A stretch of 64,000 bases of DNA from JACCXE01 sp963718605 (GCA_963718605.1 OY970363.1:682001-746000); one strand, 5' to 3'; shown: positions 8,278 through 17,396, numbered from the stretch's first letter. Program-made: numbers and translations. The notes: generated by a model not told the origin, from the sequence alone.

Positions 8278-9594
8278 GTGGACAGATCCTGGTACGACGA
8301 CGCCAAGTTCGGCATCTTCATTCACTGGGGTTTGTACACGCTCGCCGGCTGGGCCGAAACGATTCCGACGTTCGATCCGCGTCACTCGAACTACGTCGAG
8401 TGGTACCTGAACACCATTCTCATCGAGAACAGCCCGGCACAAGTCCGACACCGACACCTCTATGGACCGGACTGGTCCTACGAAGACTTCAAGGCGCCGT
8501 TCGAGGCCGGCCTGCCGAGCTGGGACCCGTCCGCCTGGGCCACGTTGTTCGCGGAGGCGGGGGCGCGTTATGTGATCCCCGTCACGCGGCATCACGACGG
8601 CTACTCACTCTGGCCGACGACAACAGTGAACCCACGCCGCGCCTACTGGTATTCGCCGCGTGACGTCGTCCACGACCTGCGTGGCGAAGTCCTCGAGCGA
8701 GGCATGCGATTCGGTCTCTATTACTCAGGCGGCTTCGACTGGACGTTTCCAATTGATCCGCCGTTGCCGATTACCAACGTGGCCGAAGTACTTGTGCCGA
8801 TGCAGCAGTCGCAGGACTATGCGGACTATGTGCGGGCGCAATACGTCGAGCTGATCGATCGATACGCGCCGAGCGTGCTGTGGAACGACGTCGGGTGCCC
8901 GTCCACCGACGTTGCCGATGCGGTCGTCAAGTACTTCCGGGCGGCCGTGCCCGACGGCGTCGTCAACGACCGCTTCGAGATGCTCAACTCGGGGTTCGAT
9001 CACGACTTTGTCACGCGCGAGCGGTCCGACAGCGACACGCCGGACGAGAAGTGGGAGCTGTGCCGAGGTATCGGCATGTCGTTCGGTTACAACCAGGTCG
9101 AGGCTGACGGCTTCGACTATCCGACCGTCGAGGAGTTACTGCACGAGTTGATCGACGTAGTAAGTCGCGGCGGCAACTATTTGTTGAACGTGGCGCCCGA
9201 TCCCACTGGGGTGATCTCACCGCAACAGGCCGACCGCCTTACCGGCATGGGCGCGTGGCTTCGGGCCAACGGCGAGGCGATCTTTGGAACCCGCCGATGG
9301 GCTGTCGAAATCGACGGTGCCGCGGTTCATGAGTCCGCCACGAGCGATGGTGATCGGGTCGCGTTCACCAGAACGGCCGAATCGCTCTACGCCATCGTGC
9401 TGGGCACACCGGTTGGCCCCGACGTGTGGATCGGCGGCCTTCCGATCAGTCCTGAGTCCGCCGTGGAGGTGCTGGGCGTGCCTGGCTGCGAGGCCCGGAT
9501 CGACGGATCAGACCTGCGGATCACGGTGGGGGCGTTGGCGCAACAGCCGGCCTACGTCGTGAAGATCTCACCCTGTCCGCCGTGGCGCACGTAG
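8278..9594 (+). CDS. alpha-L-fucosidase (GH29)
   Basis: 438 residues from a GTG start 23 bp after the LAL regulator. GH29 hallmarks include WYDDAKFGIFIHWGLYT at the N-terminus, GARYVIPVTRHHDGYSLWP, FGLYYSGGFDW, and SVLWNDVG with the likely nucleophile Asp at about residue 204. RGGNYLLNVAPDPTG follows. A C-terminal beta domain is present. The enzyme hydrolyses terminal alpha-L-fucose from glycans. No clear signal peptide is seen, so it probably acts on imported oligosaccharides. Control by the adjacent LAL regulator is inferred from the tandem arrangement. Confidence 0.92.
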   Translation: MDRSWYDDAKFGIFIHWGLYTLAGWAETIPTFDPRHSNYVEWYLNTILIENSPAQVRHRHLYGPDWSYEDFKAPFEAGLPSWDPSAWATLFAEAGARYVIPVTRHHDGYSLWPTTTVNPRRAYWYSPRDVVHDLRGEVLERGMRFGLYYSGGFDWTFPIDPPLPITNVAEVLVPMQQSQDYADYVRAQYVELIDRYAPSVLWNDVGCPSTDVADAVVKYFRAAVPDGVVNDRFEMLNSGFDHDFVTRERSDSDTPDEKWELCRGIGMSFGYNQVEADGFDYPTVEELLHELIDVVSRGGNYLLNVAPDPTGVISPQQADRLTGMGAWLRANGEAIFGTRRWAVEIDGAAVHESATSDGDRVAFTRTAESLYAIVLGTPVGPDVWIGGLPISPESAVEVLGVPGCEARIDGSDLRITVGALAQQPAYVVKISPCPPWRT

Positions 9595-9614
9595 CAACGC
9601 TCGCCGTTACCGGC

Positions 9615-9692
9615 GAAGGCCCCGCACTTTCGTACCGGGCCTTCGTTCAATTGGTGGCGGGGGCCCGATATGCCGCGCTAACTGCGACCTTT
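9615..9692 (-). repeat. degenerate tRNA-fMet 3'-end scar with its downstream hairpin
   Basis: A hairpin at 9615-9644 and the following bases TTCAATTGGTGGCGGGGGC closely match the hairpin plus tRNA 3' end at 17364-17413. Beyond TGGTGGCGGGGGC (9652-9664) the similarity decays but returns in CTGCGACCTT. It is read as an old attachment-site remnant. It supplies the last codons and stop of the flavoprotein gene. Confidence 0.6.
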
Positions 9693-10916
9693 GAGGTGTG
9701 ACGAGGAGAGATGCGTCTGAAGGTGTTGGCCGAGGTCGGCGGTGTCGCCGGCGGCGCCGCTGATGAACGTGGACCGACGGCGTCGAAGGAACGGCAGACC
9801 GAGCACGTACATGCCGGGCGCGTCGGTGACCACGCCGCCGTCGTGGATGACGTGGCCTTTGCGATCGAGGACGGGCACGTCGAGCCACGAGTAGTCGGGG
9901 CGGTATCCCGTGGCCCACACGATGGTGCGAATGCCGTCGGCGAGGAGGTCAATTTCGAGCAGCGGTGACGCATCGACGCGGATCGGCTCCGGCCGTTCTC
10001 CCGGCTCCTCGCCCGCCCACTCGTCGAAGCGGTTAAGCAGGCGGTTCATCTTGAGGTCGGCCAGGGCCACGATGTTGGGCAGCGAGCCGGCGAACGCCGC
10101 GACGCCTCCCGTGACACGCGCGACGCGTCCGACGACGCGCACGCCGTGCGACTGCAAGACGTTGAGGTTGAGATCCGTGTTTTCCGGCGTGCCGACGAGT
10201 TGCGGCGATGGCACGTGACGCGCCCGCGTGATGTCGTCGATCTCGGTGTAGTGCTCGTCGAGGACGCCGGCGGCGTCCATCCACCAGAAAATGTCGCGGT
10301 CTTTGTAGCGGCGTGGCATGCGCACCTGCTCGCCCGCGGCGAGAGTCACCGCGCGGCCCGAGCGCGCGATCTCGTCGGCCAACTGCACTCCGGTGGACGA
10401 CGCACCGACGACCAGCACTCCCCCGGCCTCCAACGCGTCCGGGCCGCGATAGGTCTGCGGAGTGAGCGACAGGATCGACGGGGGCACACCCTCGGCGCAG
10501 GCCGGCAACGTCGCCACGTTGCAGGCGCCGTTGGCGAGCACGACCGTCTTCGCTCTCCACTTGCCTTGGTTGGTGACGACCTCGAAGCTTCCGGTTGCGG
10601 CGCGCACCGACGTCACATTCGTGGCTGTCTGGACGGGGGCGTCGACCGTCACCGCGTACTTGCCGATCGTCTCGGCAACCTCCGCAGCGGTCATGAACCC
10701 GTCGGGATCGTCGCCCCCGTAGGCGTAGCCCGGCAACGTCGTCTGCCAGTTGGGGGTGAGCAGGCGCAGGCTCGGCCAGCGCTCGGTCCGCCACGAGTTC
10801 GCCACCTCACCGCGTTCGAGCACGACGTGGTCGATGGAACGCTCGGTGAGTTGGCGACTCATGGCGAGGCCGGCGTGCCCGGCCCCGATGACGACGGCGG
10901 TGGTACTAGCCGTCAA
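9678..10916 (-). CDS. FAD/NAD(P)-dependent flavoprotein monooxygenase-like (CzcO family)
   Basis: 412 residues. The N-terminal FAD-binding Rossmann motif is VVIGAGHAGLAMSRQL. FERGEVANSW- and PGYAYG-like segments resemble flavin monooxygenases of the CzcO/Baeyer-Villiger type. A second dinucleotide motif GVLVVGASSTGVQLADEI lies near residue 170, and VWATGYRPDYSWL near 340. The substrate is unknown. The TTG start at 10916 directly abuts the OsmC stop (TAGTTG), so the two are co-translated. The C-terminal residues LKGRS and the stop codon are read from the degenerate tRNA scar, suggesting the original 3' end was replaced by recombination. Confidence 0.85.
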   Translation of the reverse strand: MTASTTAVVIGAGHAGLAMSRQLTERSIDHVVLERGEVANSWRTERWPSLRLLTPNWQTTLPGYAYGGDDPDGFMTAAEVAETIGKYAVTVDAPVQTATNVTSVRAATGSFEVVTNQGKWRAKTVVLANGACNVATLPACAEGVPPSILSLTPQTYRGPDALEAGGVLVVGASSTGVQLADEIARSGRAVTLAAGEQVRMPRRYKDRDIFWWMDAAGVLDEHYTEIDDITRARHVPSPQLVGTPENTDLNLNVLQSHGVRVVGRVARVTGGVAAFAGSLPNIVALADLKMNRLLNRFDEWAGEEPGERPEPIRVDASPLLEIDLLADGIRTIVWATGYRPDYSWLDVPVLDRKGHVIHDGGVVTDAPGMYVLGLPFLRRRRSTFISGAAGDTADLGQHLQTHLSSSHLKGRS

Positions 10917-11480
10917 CTACTTCTTGACCTCGACGACGACGTTGGTCGGATTGACGAACAGGTCGTAGACCGCCGAGCGTTTCTGGCTCTGCGCCACGAT
11001 GGCGGCGATGTCGTCCGGGGATGCGTCGGCGTCGATGTCGAAGACGACGCGCACGGCGCTGAAACCGTTGCGCACGTCGGGATCGACACCCATGACACCG
11101 AGCAGGTCCATGTCGCCCTCGATGGTGGCGGTGACGCTGCGCAGCTGAATGTCGCGCATGGTGGCGACCGAAGCAACGCCAGCCGTCAGGCACCCAGCGA
11201 GTCCGAGCATGACGACCTCGATCGGGGTGGCGCCGTTGTCTTCGGAGGCGAACAGCTCCGGGTGGTCCATGTCGACGCCGTACGCCTGGCGGTGCGGATG
11301 GTCTTCGCCGAACGCGTTGAACTTCTCGCACTTCGAATAACAGTGCGTGCCGTTCTTCCATGTGGAACTCGCGCGCCATACGAACTTTGCCGCTTCGGGT
11401 GCGTCGGTCAGCATCTGGCGGGCTTCGAGGATGGCCGGCAAGTTGATGCCGTTGTCGACGGGCTTGGTGGTGACACTCAT
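10917..11480 (-). CDS. OsmC family protein
   Basis: 187 residues. It contains the OsmC/Ohr fold signature ATPIEVVMLGLAGCLTAGVA with the conserved Cys of the domain. The second peroxidatic Cys typical of Ohr is not obvious. OsmC proteins reduce organic hydroperoxides or act on small thiol-reactive compounds. It is first in a two-gene unit with the flavoprotein and lies downstream of a methyltransferase on the same strand. The C-terminal half is beta/alpha as expected, ending VVVEVKK. The name is firm; the exact substrate is not known. Confidence 0.88.
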   Translation of the reverse strand: MSVTTKPVDNGINLPAILEARQMLTDAPEAAKFVWRASSTWKNGTHCYSKCEKFNAFGEDHPHRQAYGVDMDHPELFASEDNGATPIEVVMLGLAGCLTAGVASVATMRDIQLRSVTATIEGDMDLLGVMGVDPDVRNGFSAVRVVFDIDADASPDDIAAIVAQSQKRSAVYDLFVNPTNVVVEVKK

Positions 11481-11513
11481 GGGTGGTTCCCTCCCTGTTG
11501 GTTGGTTTTTGTT

Positions 11514-12341
11514 TTAGACAGCTCGCGCAATCACGTACTGATGATCATTTCTGTAGCGGTACATCCCCTGCGCGTTGCGGCACGGTGCGAGCGCGGCGAG
11601 CAGGTCGGCACGCAACTCGGCGTGATCGGTGTTCTCGAGCGCCGGCACCGCCGGGCCGGTGCTGGTCAGCGCGCGCCATGCCATGTCGTCGTCGGCCCAC
11701 TCGATCTCGGCCACGCGCGCGCCACGCTCGACTACTTGGAAGCCGGCGTCGGTCAGCATCTCCTCGGCGACCCCCGGCGTGGCGATGCGGTTGGTGACGC
11801 GCATGCCCTCGACGTTGTTCGGCGGGACGTGCGCCTTGTAAGCCCGAAAGGTGGGCCGCATGTCGAGCGGAGCGCCGCTGCCATCGCCCCAGAAGCTGAT
11901 CGCCACGCTGCCGCCCGGCCGCAGCACGCGGCGCATCTCGATAAGCGCGGCGCCGCAGCCACCCCAGATGCCGTTGACGGAGATGGCGATGTCGAAGGAC
12001 GCGTCCGCCCACGGCAGTGCGAACATCGAGCCGAGACGGATGTCGGCGTCTGGGTTTCGCTCGCGGGCGATGGCGAGCAGACCCTCGGACGCGTCGAGAC
12101 CGGCGATGGTCGCGCCGTAACCGCGAATGAAACGCATGCCGTAGCCAGCGCCGCACGCGACGTCGAGCACGTCGAGGCCTTTCGCGACGCCGGTCGCGGT
12201 GCACATAGCGGCGAGAACATCGACGGCGTAGTGCTCGTACAGACACGCCCAGTCAACCGCCGCGTGACCCCAGGCCGCGCCCGCGTCACGCCAGTCGTGC
12301 TCGGCGGACTCGTGCCCCTTCTTGGTCTGGGTCTGCATCAT
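11514..12341 (-). CDS. class I SAM-dependent methyltransferase
   Basis: 275 residues from the ATG at 12341, which has AAAGGA upstream; a longer in-frame reading has no methyltransferase sequence. SAM-binding motif I is VLDVACGAGYGMRFIRGYGA, acidic motif IAGLDASEGLLAIARERNPD follows, and post-motif FDIAISVNGIWGGCG and MRRVLRPGGSVAISFWG complete the UbiE/Methyltransf_11 type. The target is unknown. It is 33 bp upstream of the OsmC gene and probably in one transcript with it. It diverges from the SARP regulator, which may control it. Confidence 0.87.
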   Translation of the reverse strand: MMQTQTKKGHESAEHDWRDAGAAWGHAAVDWACLYEHYAVDVLAAMCTATGVAKGLDVLDVACGAGYGMRFIRGYGATIAGLDASEGLLAIARERNPDADIRLGSMFALPWADASFDIAISVNGIWGGCGAALIEMRRVLRPGGSVAISFWGDGSGAPLDMRPTFRAYKAHVPPNNVEGMRVTNRIATPGVAEEMLTDAGFQVVERGARVAEIEWADDDMAWRALTSTGPAVPALENTDHAELRADLLAALAPCRNAQGMYRYRNDHQYVIARAV

Positions 12342-12447
12342 GTCAATCGTCCTTTCTGCTGACCAGCGTGCGACTCGCCGCGTGCGCCTCGAGTGCGGCC
12401 GGCGTGCGGCCACCCGCGACTCGTTTCAGCCGCCGCTAGCGTTGCGA

Positions 12448-14406
12448 GTGTTGGTAAGCAGCTTGGAATTTCGTGTCCTCGGCTCGCTCGAGGTGAGACG
12501 CGGCGGCGAGCTCGTCAACATCGGCAGCCCTAACGAGCGCAGGATCCTCGCTGCGTTGCTGGTGGACGCCAATGCCGTTGTGTCCACGTCCCGGTTGATC
12601 GAACTCCTGTGGGGAGCCGATTCACCCGACTCTGACCGCAACGCCTTGCAAACCTATGTTGCCCGGCTCCGGCGGCGGCTGCGCTCTCCGCAGCTCGCCG
12701 CCCCGATCGTGACGCGACCGCCCGGCTATGCAATCGACCTGAGTGTGCATCAGCTCGACGCCTTGGAGTTCTGCGCGCGCGTGGAGGAGGCGCAGACGCA
12801 CTGGCACGACGATCCGACCGCTGCGATCGCCATATTGGAGGACGCGCTGCGCCTGTGGCGCGGTGCGGCCTTCGCCGAGTTCGCCGACGACGAACTCGCG
12901 CGCGCCGAAGCGGTCCGTCTCGAAGAACTTCGCCAGAGCGCAGTCGAGCTTCGTGTCGACGCGCTGCTCGCCGTCGGTCGGTATGCGGACGCCATCAGCG
13001 TGTTGGAGGGCCTGGTCGCCGCACACCCGTTGCGAGAACGCCCGCACGCGCAGCTCATGCGGGCGATGGCTTCGACGGGACGTCAGGTCGACGCGCTGCG
13101 GCTGTACCAGCGGTTCCGCGAACGTCTCGTTGAAGAGCTCGGCCTCGAACCCTCGCCGGCGCTCCGCGAGGTCGAAGCCCAGATCCTGACCTACGCGCCC
13201 GATCTCAGGAGCGACGAACCGCCGCCCGCGCCGCCCCGTTCGCCCGAGGGAAATCTCGCACCGCCGATCACCACGTTCGTCGGTCGACAGGACGAGACCG
13301 CGGGTCTCGTCGACTTAGTCGAGCACGCCCGACTCGTCACGCTGGTCGGCGTCGGAGGCGTCGGCAAGACGCGCCTGGCATTGCGCGTCGCGGAGACCGT
13401 CGGCGCCGCGTGGCCAGACGGGACTTGGGTCGTGGAGCTGGCCCGTGTGAACTCCGATGATGCCGTCCCCCACGCGCTTGCGATTGCCTTGGGCACCACG
13501 CTCGCACCCGGCGTTGACCCTCTGGACGCGCTTGTCACCGCCCTCGCCCATCGACGCATGTTGTTGGTCGTCGACAACTGCGAACACGTTCTTCACGCTG
13601 CGTCACACCTCGTCGACGCGTTGGCGAGACGGTGCCCGCGCGTCACGATCGTCGCGACGAGTCGTGAGCGCCTCGGGGTGGACGGCGAACACGTGTGGAC
13701 CGTATTACCGCTGCCCGTGCCGCCGGTGGGCTCCGACGCGATTGCATCTCCGGCCGTCGCGCTGTTCCTCGACCGCGCCCGCGCCGCTCGCGCGGACTTC
13801 GTCCTCGACGACACCAACGCCTCCGCAGTCGTCGACATCTGTCGCGGTCTTGACGGGCTTCCGCTCGCGCTGGAGATTGCGGCGACTCGACTGAGCGCTC
13901 TCACGCCTAACGACCTTGCGAAGCGATTGCGCGATCGATTCGCGTTACTGACTGCCGGCCCGCGTAGCGACGGCGAGCGACACCGCACGCTGCGCGCGCT
14001 CGTGGACTGGTCCTACGGACTGCTCGAAGAGGCCGAACAGTCGATGTTCGATCGACTGTCCGTGTTCGCTGGAGGGTGGACCCTCGAAGCCGCCGCCGCA
14101 GTAGCGCGGCCCGACGCGGTAGCAGACGGGGACGTCGCCGTCGTCGTCGCCGGCCTCGCGGACAAGTCGATGATCGTGCCGCCTTCGCCAACGGGTCCGC
14201 CGCGTTACGGCATGCTCGAGACACTGCGTCTGTACGGGGCCGACCGCCTCGCAGCGCGCGGTGATCAAGACGACGTGAACGGTGCACACGCCCGCTACTT
14301 CCTGTCGCTCGCCGAGACCGCCGAGGTCGCGCTGCGCGGTCCCGATCGAGCGCGAGTGGGTCGAACGGTTACTCGCCGAGCTCGACAATCTCCGCGCCGC
14401 GCATGA
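12448..14406 (+). CDS. AfsR/SARP family regulator, N-terminal part of a frameshifted gene
   Basis: The reading starts at GTG 12448 (alternatives TTG 12451 and 12463) and gives an OmpR-like winged helix (LEFRVLGSLEVRRGGELVNI, then NALQTYVARLRRRLRSP). A BTAD domain (ALRLYQRFRERLVEELGLEP) and an NB-ARC/STAND ATPase with Walker A GVGGVGKTRLALRVA and VVDNCEHVL follow. SARP regulators activate secondary-metabolite or stress genes. Family similarity runs to ALRGP and then breaks; it resumes in frame +2 as IEREWVERLLAELDNLRAAH. The last 20 or so residues of this ORF are therefore out of frame. Deleting one C from the CCC at 14341-14343 restores a continuous protein. Confidence 0.8.
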   Translation: MLVSSLEFRVLGSLEVRRGGELVNIGSPNERRILAALLVDANAVVSTSRLIELLWGADSPDSDRNALQTYVARLRRRLRSPQLAAPIVTRPPGYAIDLSVHQLDALEFCARVEEAQTHWHDDPTAAIAILEDALRLWRGAAFAEFADDELARAEAVRLEELRQSAVELRVDALLAVGRYADAISVLEGLVAAHPLRERPHAQLMRAMASTGRQVDALRLYQRFRERLVEELGLEPSPALREVEAQILTYAPDLRSDEPPPAPPRSPEGNLAPPITTFVGRQDETAGLVDLVEHARLVTLVGVGGVGKTRLALRVAETVGAAWPDGTWVVELARVNSDDAVPHALAIALGTTLAPGVDPLDALVTALAHRRMLLVVDNCEHVLHAASHLVDALARRCPRVTIVATSRERLGVDGEHVWTVLPLPVPPVGSDAIASPAVALFLDRARAARADFVLDDTNASAVVDICRGLDGLPLALEIAATRLSALTPNDLAKRLRDRFALLTAGPRSDGERHRTLRALVDWSYGLLEEAEQSMFDRLSVFAGGWTLEAAAAVARPDAVADGDVAVVVAGLADKSMIVPPSPTGPPRYGMLETLRLYGADRLAARGDQDDVNGAHARYFLSLAETAEVALRGPDRARVGRTVTRRARQSPRRA

Positions 14407-15421
14407 GTGGTCTCGTGGTGAAGGTGGCGACCTCGCTGTTGCCCTGTCTCTTCCGCTCGCACTGCACCGCTTCGCGACATGGCAGCTGAACGACGAGATC
14501 CTCAGCTGGTCAGAAGCGGTCCTCGATCATCCGCGAGCGGCCGGGCACACGCTGTTCCCCGTCGTGCTCGGCTCGGCCGCAGTCCGGCGAATGCATCGCG
14601 GCGAGATGGACATCGCCAGGCAGTACGCAGAGCGCGCGCTCGCACTCTGCGCCGACGACGACGATCCTCGCCGCGCACTGCCCACTGAAGCGCTCGGAGG
14701 TATCTGCCTGCTGACCGGCGACCTCGACGGCGCGATCGACTATTGCGCGGCCTTCGCGCGGCTCTGGCGGCTCGCGAATTACGAGCAGGGGGAAGTGTGG
14801 AGTCTCGGTACGCAGATCGTCATCGCCGGCAAGCGCGGCGATCTCGAGCGAATGAGGACACTCGTCGACGAGGCGAGCGCCATTGCCGAACCGACTTGCA
14901 ACCCGACCACAATGGCACTCGTTTCCTACGCCTACGGCGAAGCGCTCCTCGAGAACGATCCGGTGCAGGCGCTCGAGCCGCTTGCTAAGGCCTTGGAGTT
15001 CGCGCGGGCCGCGGGGAACCTATTCATGACCGGCAATGCCCTGGTGTCGAACACTTCGCTGCGGGGTCGCCACGGTGACCCCAGCCTTGCGCTGCCACTG
15101 TTCGCGGAACTGATCGAGCATTGGCAACGAAGCGGCGGTTGGACCCAACTCTGGCTCACGCTACGCAACCTCGTCGACTTGGTCTCGCGCCTCGGCGCCT
15201 ACGAGGACGCCGCCGTCCTGTACGGCGCGTGTGAAACGTTCAGCCGGACAGCGCGTCCCTACGGCGCAGAGGCGGAGCGATTGGCGTCGGTTGTCTCCAC
15301 GCTGGTCACGAACCTCAGCCAGACCGGCTTCGACGAAGCTAGGAAGCGCGGTGAAGGTCTCGACGAGGCCGTCGCCGTCGCGTTCGCGTCCGCGGTGACG
15401 CGGCGTCTGCAGCACACCTGA
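14282..15421 (+). CDS. AfsR/SARP family regulator, C-terminal TPR part after frameshift
   Basis: From about 14344 this frame continues the SARP protein: EWVERLLAELDNLRAAHEWS, then helical TPR-like repeats to the stop at 15421. Residues encoded before 14344 in this frame are not protein-like, so this is unlikely to be an independent gene. Either the window carries a real one-base insertion that splits the regulator, or the C-run was misread, or the shift is bypassed during translation. If real, the truncated sensor would lack its TPR arm, which in AfsR-like proteins gates ATPase activity. Confidence 0.75.
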   Translation: MHTPATSCRSPRPPRSRCAVPIEREWVERLLAELDNLRAAHEWSRGEGGDLAVALSLPLALHRFATWQLNDEILSWSEAVLDHPRAAGHTLFPVVLGSAAVRRMHRGEMDIARQYAERALALCADDDDPRRALPTEALGGICLLTGDLDGAIDYCAAFARLWRLANYEQGEVWSLGTQIVIAGKRGDLERMRTLVDEASAIAEPTCNPTTMALVSYAYGEALLENDPVQALEPLAKALEFARAAGNLFMTGNALVSNTSLRGRHGDPSLALPLFAELIEHWQRSGGWTQLWLTLRNLVDLVSRLGAYEDAAVLYGACETFSRTARPYGAEAERLASVVSTLVTNLSQTGFDEARKRGEGLDEAVAVAFASAVTRRLQHT

Positions 15422-15509
15422 CGGGAATCCACCGCGCATGCCGGGCGCAACCGAGCCGCACTCGCCGCCGCGCACGCTGACCGCACCCTCTCCACGAAAG
15501 GTGCAGTCC

Positions 15510-16088
15510 ATGACTATCTCTGTGTCACCAGACGTGCTCGACGACGTCACTGGCATCTACCAGTTCGACCTTGCGCACACGCGCGTCGGCTTCGCCGCCC
15601 GCCACGTGCTCGTGGCACGGGTCCACGGGTGGTTCGACAGCGTTGACGGGCGGCTGCAGCTGGACGGAGCCGACCCGCAGAACTCCTCGGTCGTCCTGAC
15701 CATCGACGCGACGAGCATCCGGACCAACAACGCCGACCGGGACGCTCACCTTCGCTCGCCCGACTTCTTCGATGTCGACCGTCACCCGACGATCACATTC
15801 GTGAGCACGACCGTCACGGACCTCGGCCGCGACCGGTATCGCGTCGCCGGCGACCTCACCATCAAGGGGATAACTCATCCCGTCCATGTGAATCTCAGGC
15901 ACGAGGGAACGTGCATGGATCCCTACGGCCAGCTCCGCGCCGGCTTCTCCGGCGCGGGCGCGCTCAAGCGCAGCGACTGGGGCCTCACGTGGAACCAGGG
16001 CCTCGACACCGGTGGCGTCGTGTTGAGCGACCGGATCGAAATCGAACTCGACGTGTCGGCCATCAAGGTTGGCGGAGACGCACAATGA
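15510..16088 (+). CDS. YceI family protein
   Basis: 192 residues from the ATG at 15510, which is preceded by GAAAGG. It shows the YceI lipocalin-like signature: GIYQFDLAHTRVGFAARHVL, VVLTIDATSIRTNNADRDAH, LRSPDFFDVDRHPTITFVS and DLTIKGITHPV. The family binds polyisoprenoid-like lipids. No signal peptide is seen, as in many actinobacterial members, so it is probably cytoplasmic. Its stop overlaps the start of the haloperoxidase gene (ATGA), so the two are translationally coupled. A link between lipid binding and haloperoxidase chemistry is possible but is only inference. Confidence 0.9.
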   Translation: MTISVSPDVLDDVTGIYQFDLAHTRVGFAARHVLVARVHGWFDSVDGRLQLDGADPQNSSVVLTIDATSIRTNNADRDAHLRSPDFFDVDRHPTITFVSTTVTDLGRDRYRVAGDLTIKGITHPVHVNLRHEGTCMDPYGQLRAGFSGAGALKRSDWGLTWNQGLDTGGVVLSDRIEIELDVSAIKVGGDAQ

Positions 16089-17347
16089 CCATTCATCGCA
16101 CTCGTCTGGTTCTCATTGTCAGCCTGATCGCGGCCGCGACTGCTGTCATTGGTCCGGCTTCGCAGTCGCAGGCGGCGGCGGGTCGCACCGACGGCACCGT
16201 CATACGCGACTGGACGTCGCTCGCGTTCGCAGCGGCGCGCCACGCCCGCTCCAGCGACGCCGCCTCCGCGCGGCTGTATGCGATGGTGAATACGGCGATG
16301 TACGACGCCGTCAATGGCCTGCAGGCCCACCCGCGCTGGTCGGTGTTCGTTCCGCCATCGACGCGAAACAGCGGCGATCCCGCAGTCGCGGCCGCGGTGG
16401 CCGCGCACGGTGTGCTCAGCTCACTCTTCCCCGCTTTACAAGGAAGCTACGACGAGCAGTTGGCCGAGGACCTCGCAGCGGCGAGCTCGCCCGGACAGGC
16501 CAAGCACGGCCGAGAATGGGGTGAGCACGTGGCCACGGCCGTACTGGCCGCGCGCGCCAACGACAGCTCGCACCCAGCGGAGACCCGCGGCACCGGTTCG
16601 GGGCCCGGTCAGTACCGCGGCACATACTCCGGCGTGCAGTTTCGGAATCTTGCGCCTTTCGCGGTCGAGGACTCGGCCGCATTCGCCACCGCGGCGCCGC
16701 CAGCGCTGGGCAGCGCCGAATACGCCAGAGACTTCAACGACGTGAAGAACGTCGGGAACGGCAACGTTGCCCACAGCGAATCATCCGCCACGTTCCAGTT
16801 CTGGAGTTTGAGCAGCGGCACGAATCAGCCGCCAGGTGCTTGGATGCAGGTCGCGGCGACGGTCTCGGCCGATCGCGCGCTGTCGCTAAGCGACACCGCC
16901 CGCCTACTTGCCCTGCAGAGCATGGCGCTGGTCGACACTGTCGCGCCTACGTACAGCACGAAGAACCACTACTTCTCGTGGCGGCCGATCACCGCGATCC
17001 GAGAAGCCGACACCGACGGCAACGACGCCACGACCGTCGACCCGACATGGATCGCGCGCGGCGGCAGCTCGGCGTCGCCGGAGTTCTGGTCCGGCCACAG
17101 CTCCTTCAGCGCGGCGGGCGCCGCTGTGCTTGGCCGCTTCTTCTGCAACGACAACATTCCGTTCACGCTCGCGACGGACTCCGCTCCGAACGCTGCGCGC
17201 TCCTACAGCAGCTTTTCTGAAGCGGCGCACGAAGCCGGCAGGTCACGAGTGGTCGGCGGACTCCACTTCGAGTTCAGCAACCAAGCGGGCCTGGCAGCTG
17301 GCCGCGCCGTCGCCGCCGAAATCCTGGAGCGAGAACCGGCCTGTTGA
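16085..17347 (+). CDS. secreted vanadium-dependent haloperoxidase (PAP2 superfamily)
   Basis: 420 residues. A signal peptide (TRLVLIVSLIAAATAVIG...SQAAAG) predicts export. The vanadate-binding signature is complete: K-x6-RP in KNHYFSWRP, SGH in EFWSGHSSFSAAG, and R-x5-H in SRVVGGLHFEF. These correspond to the Lys, Arg, Ser, Gly, His, Arg and His ligands of fungal and actinobacterial vanadium haloperoxidases. The reaction would be peroxide-driven oxidation of halide. A PAP2 phosphatase is the alternative, but the K-x6-RP spacing and length favour haloperoxidase. The start overlaps the YceI stop. A strong hairpin and a partial tRNA follow the stop. Confidence 0.85.
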   Translation: MTIHRTRLVLIVSLIAAATAVIGPASQSQAAAGRTDGTVIRDWTSLAFAAARHARSSDAASARLYAMVNTAMYDAVNGLQAHPRWSVFVPPSTRNSGDPAVAAAVAAHGVLSSLFPALQGSYDEQLAEDLAAASSPGQAKHGREWGEHVATAVLAARANDSSHPAETRGTGSGPGQYRGTYSGVQFRNLAPFAVEDSAAFATAAPPALGSAEYARDFNDVKNVGNGNVAHSESSATFQFWSLSSGTNQPPGAWMQVAATVSADRALSLSDTARLLALQSMALVDTVAPTYSTKNHYFSWRPITAIREADTDGNDATTVDPTWIARGGSSASPEFWSGHSSFSAAGAAVLGRFFCNDNIPFTLATDSAPNAARSYSSFSEAAHEAGRSRVVGGLHFEFSNQAGLAAGRAVAAEILEREPAC

Positions 17348-17363
17348 GAGAACGCCACAAGAT

Positions 17364-17393
17364 GAAGGCCCGGCACTTTCGTGCCGGGCCTTC
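17364..17393. terminator. perfect 13-bp hairpin, probably the original tRNA-fMet terminator
   Basis: GAAGGCCCGGCAC (17364-17376), loop TTTC, GTGCCGGGCCTTC (17381-17393). It sits between the haloperoxidase stop and the tRNA 3'-end repeat. A near copy stands at 9615-9644. No U-run follows on either strand. Confidence 0.65.
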
Positions 17394-17396
17394 GTT

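Noticed and set aside
10146..12362. 738-codon plus-strand ORF
   Set aside because: It lies opposite the flavoprotein, OsmC and methyltransferase genes, all with clear motifs. Its translation is Arg/His/Gly-rich and resembles no family.
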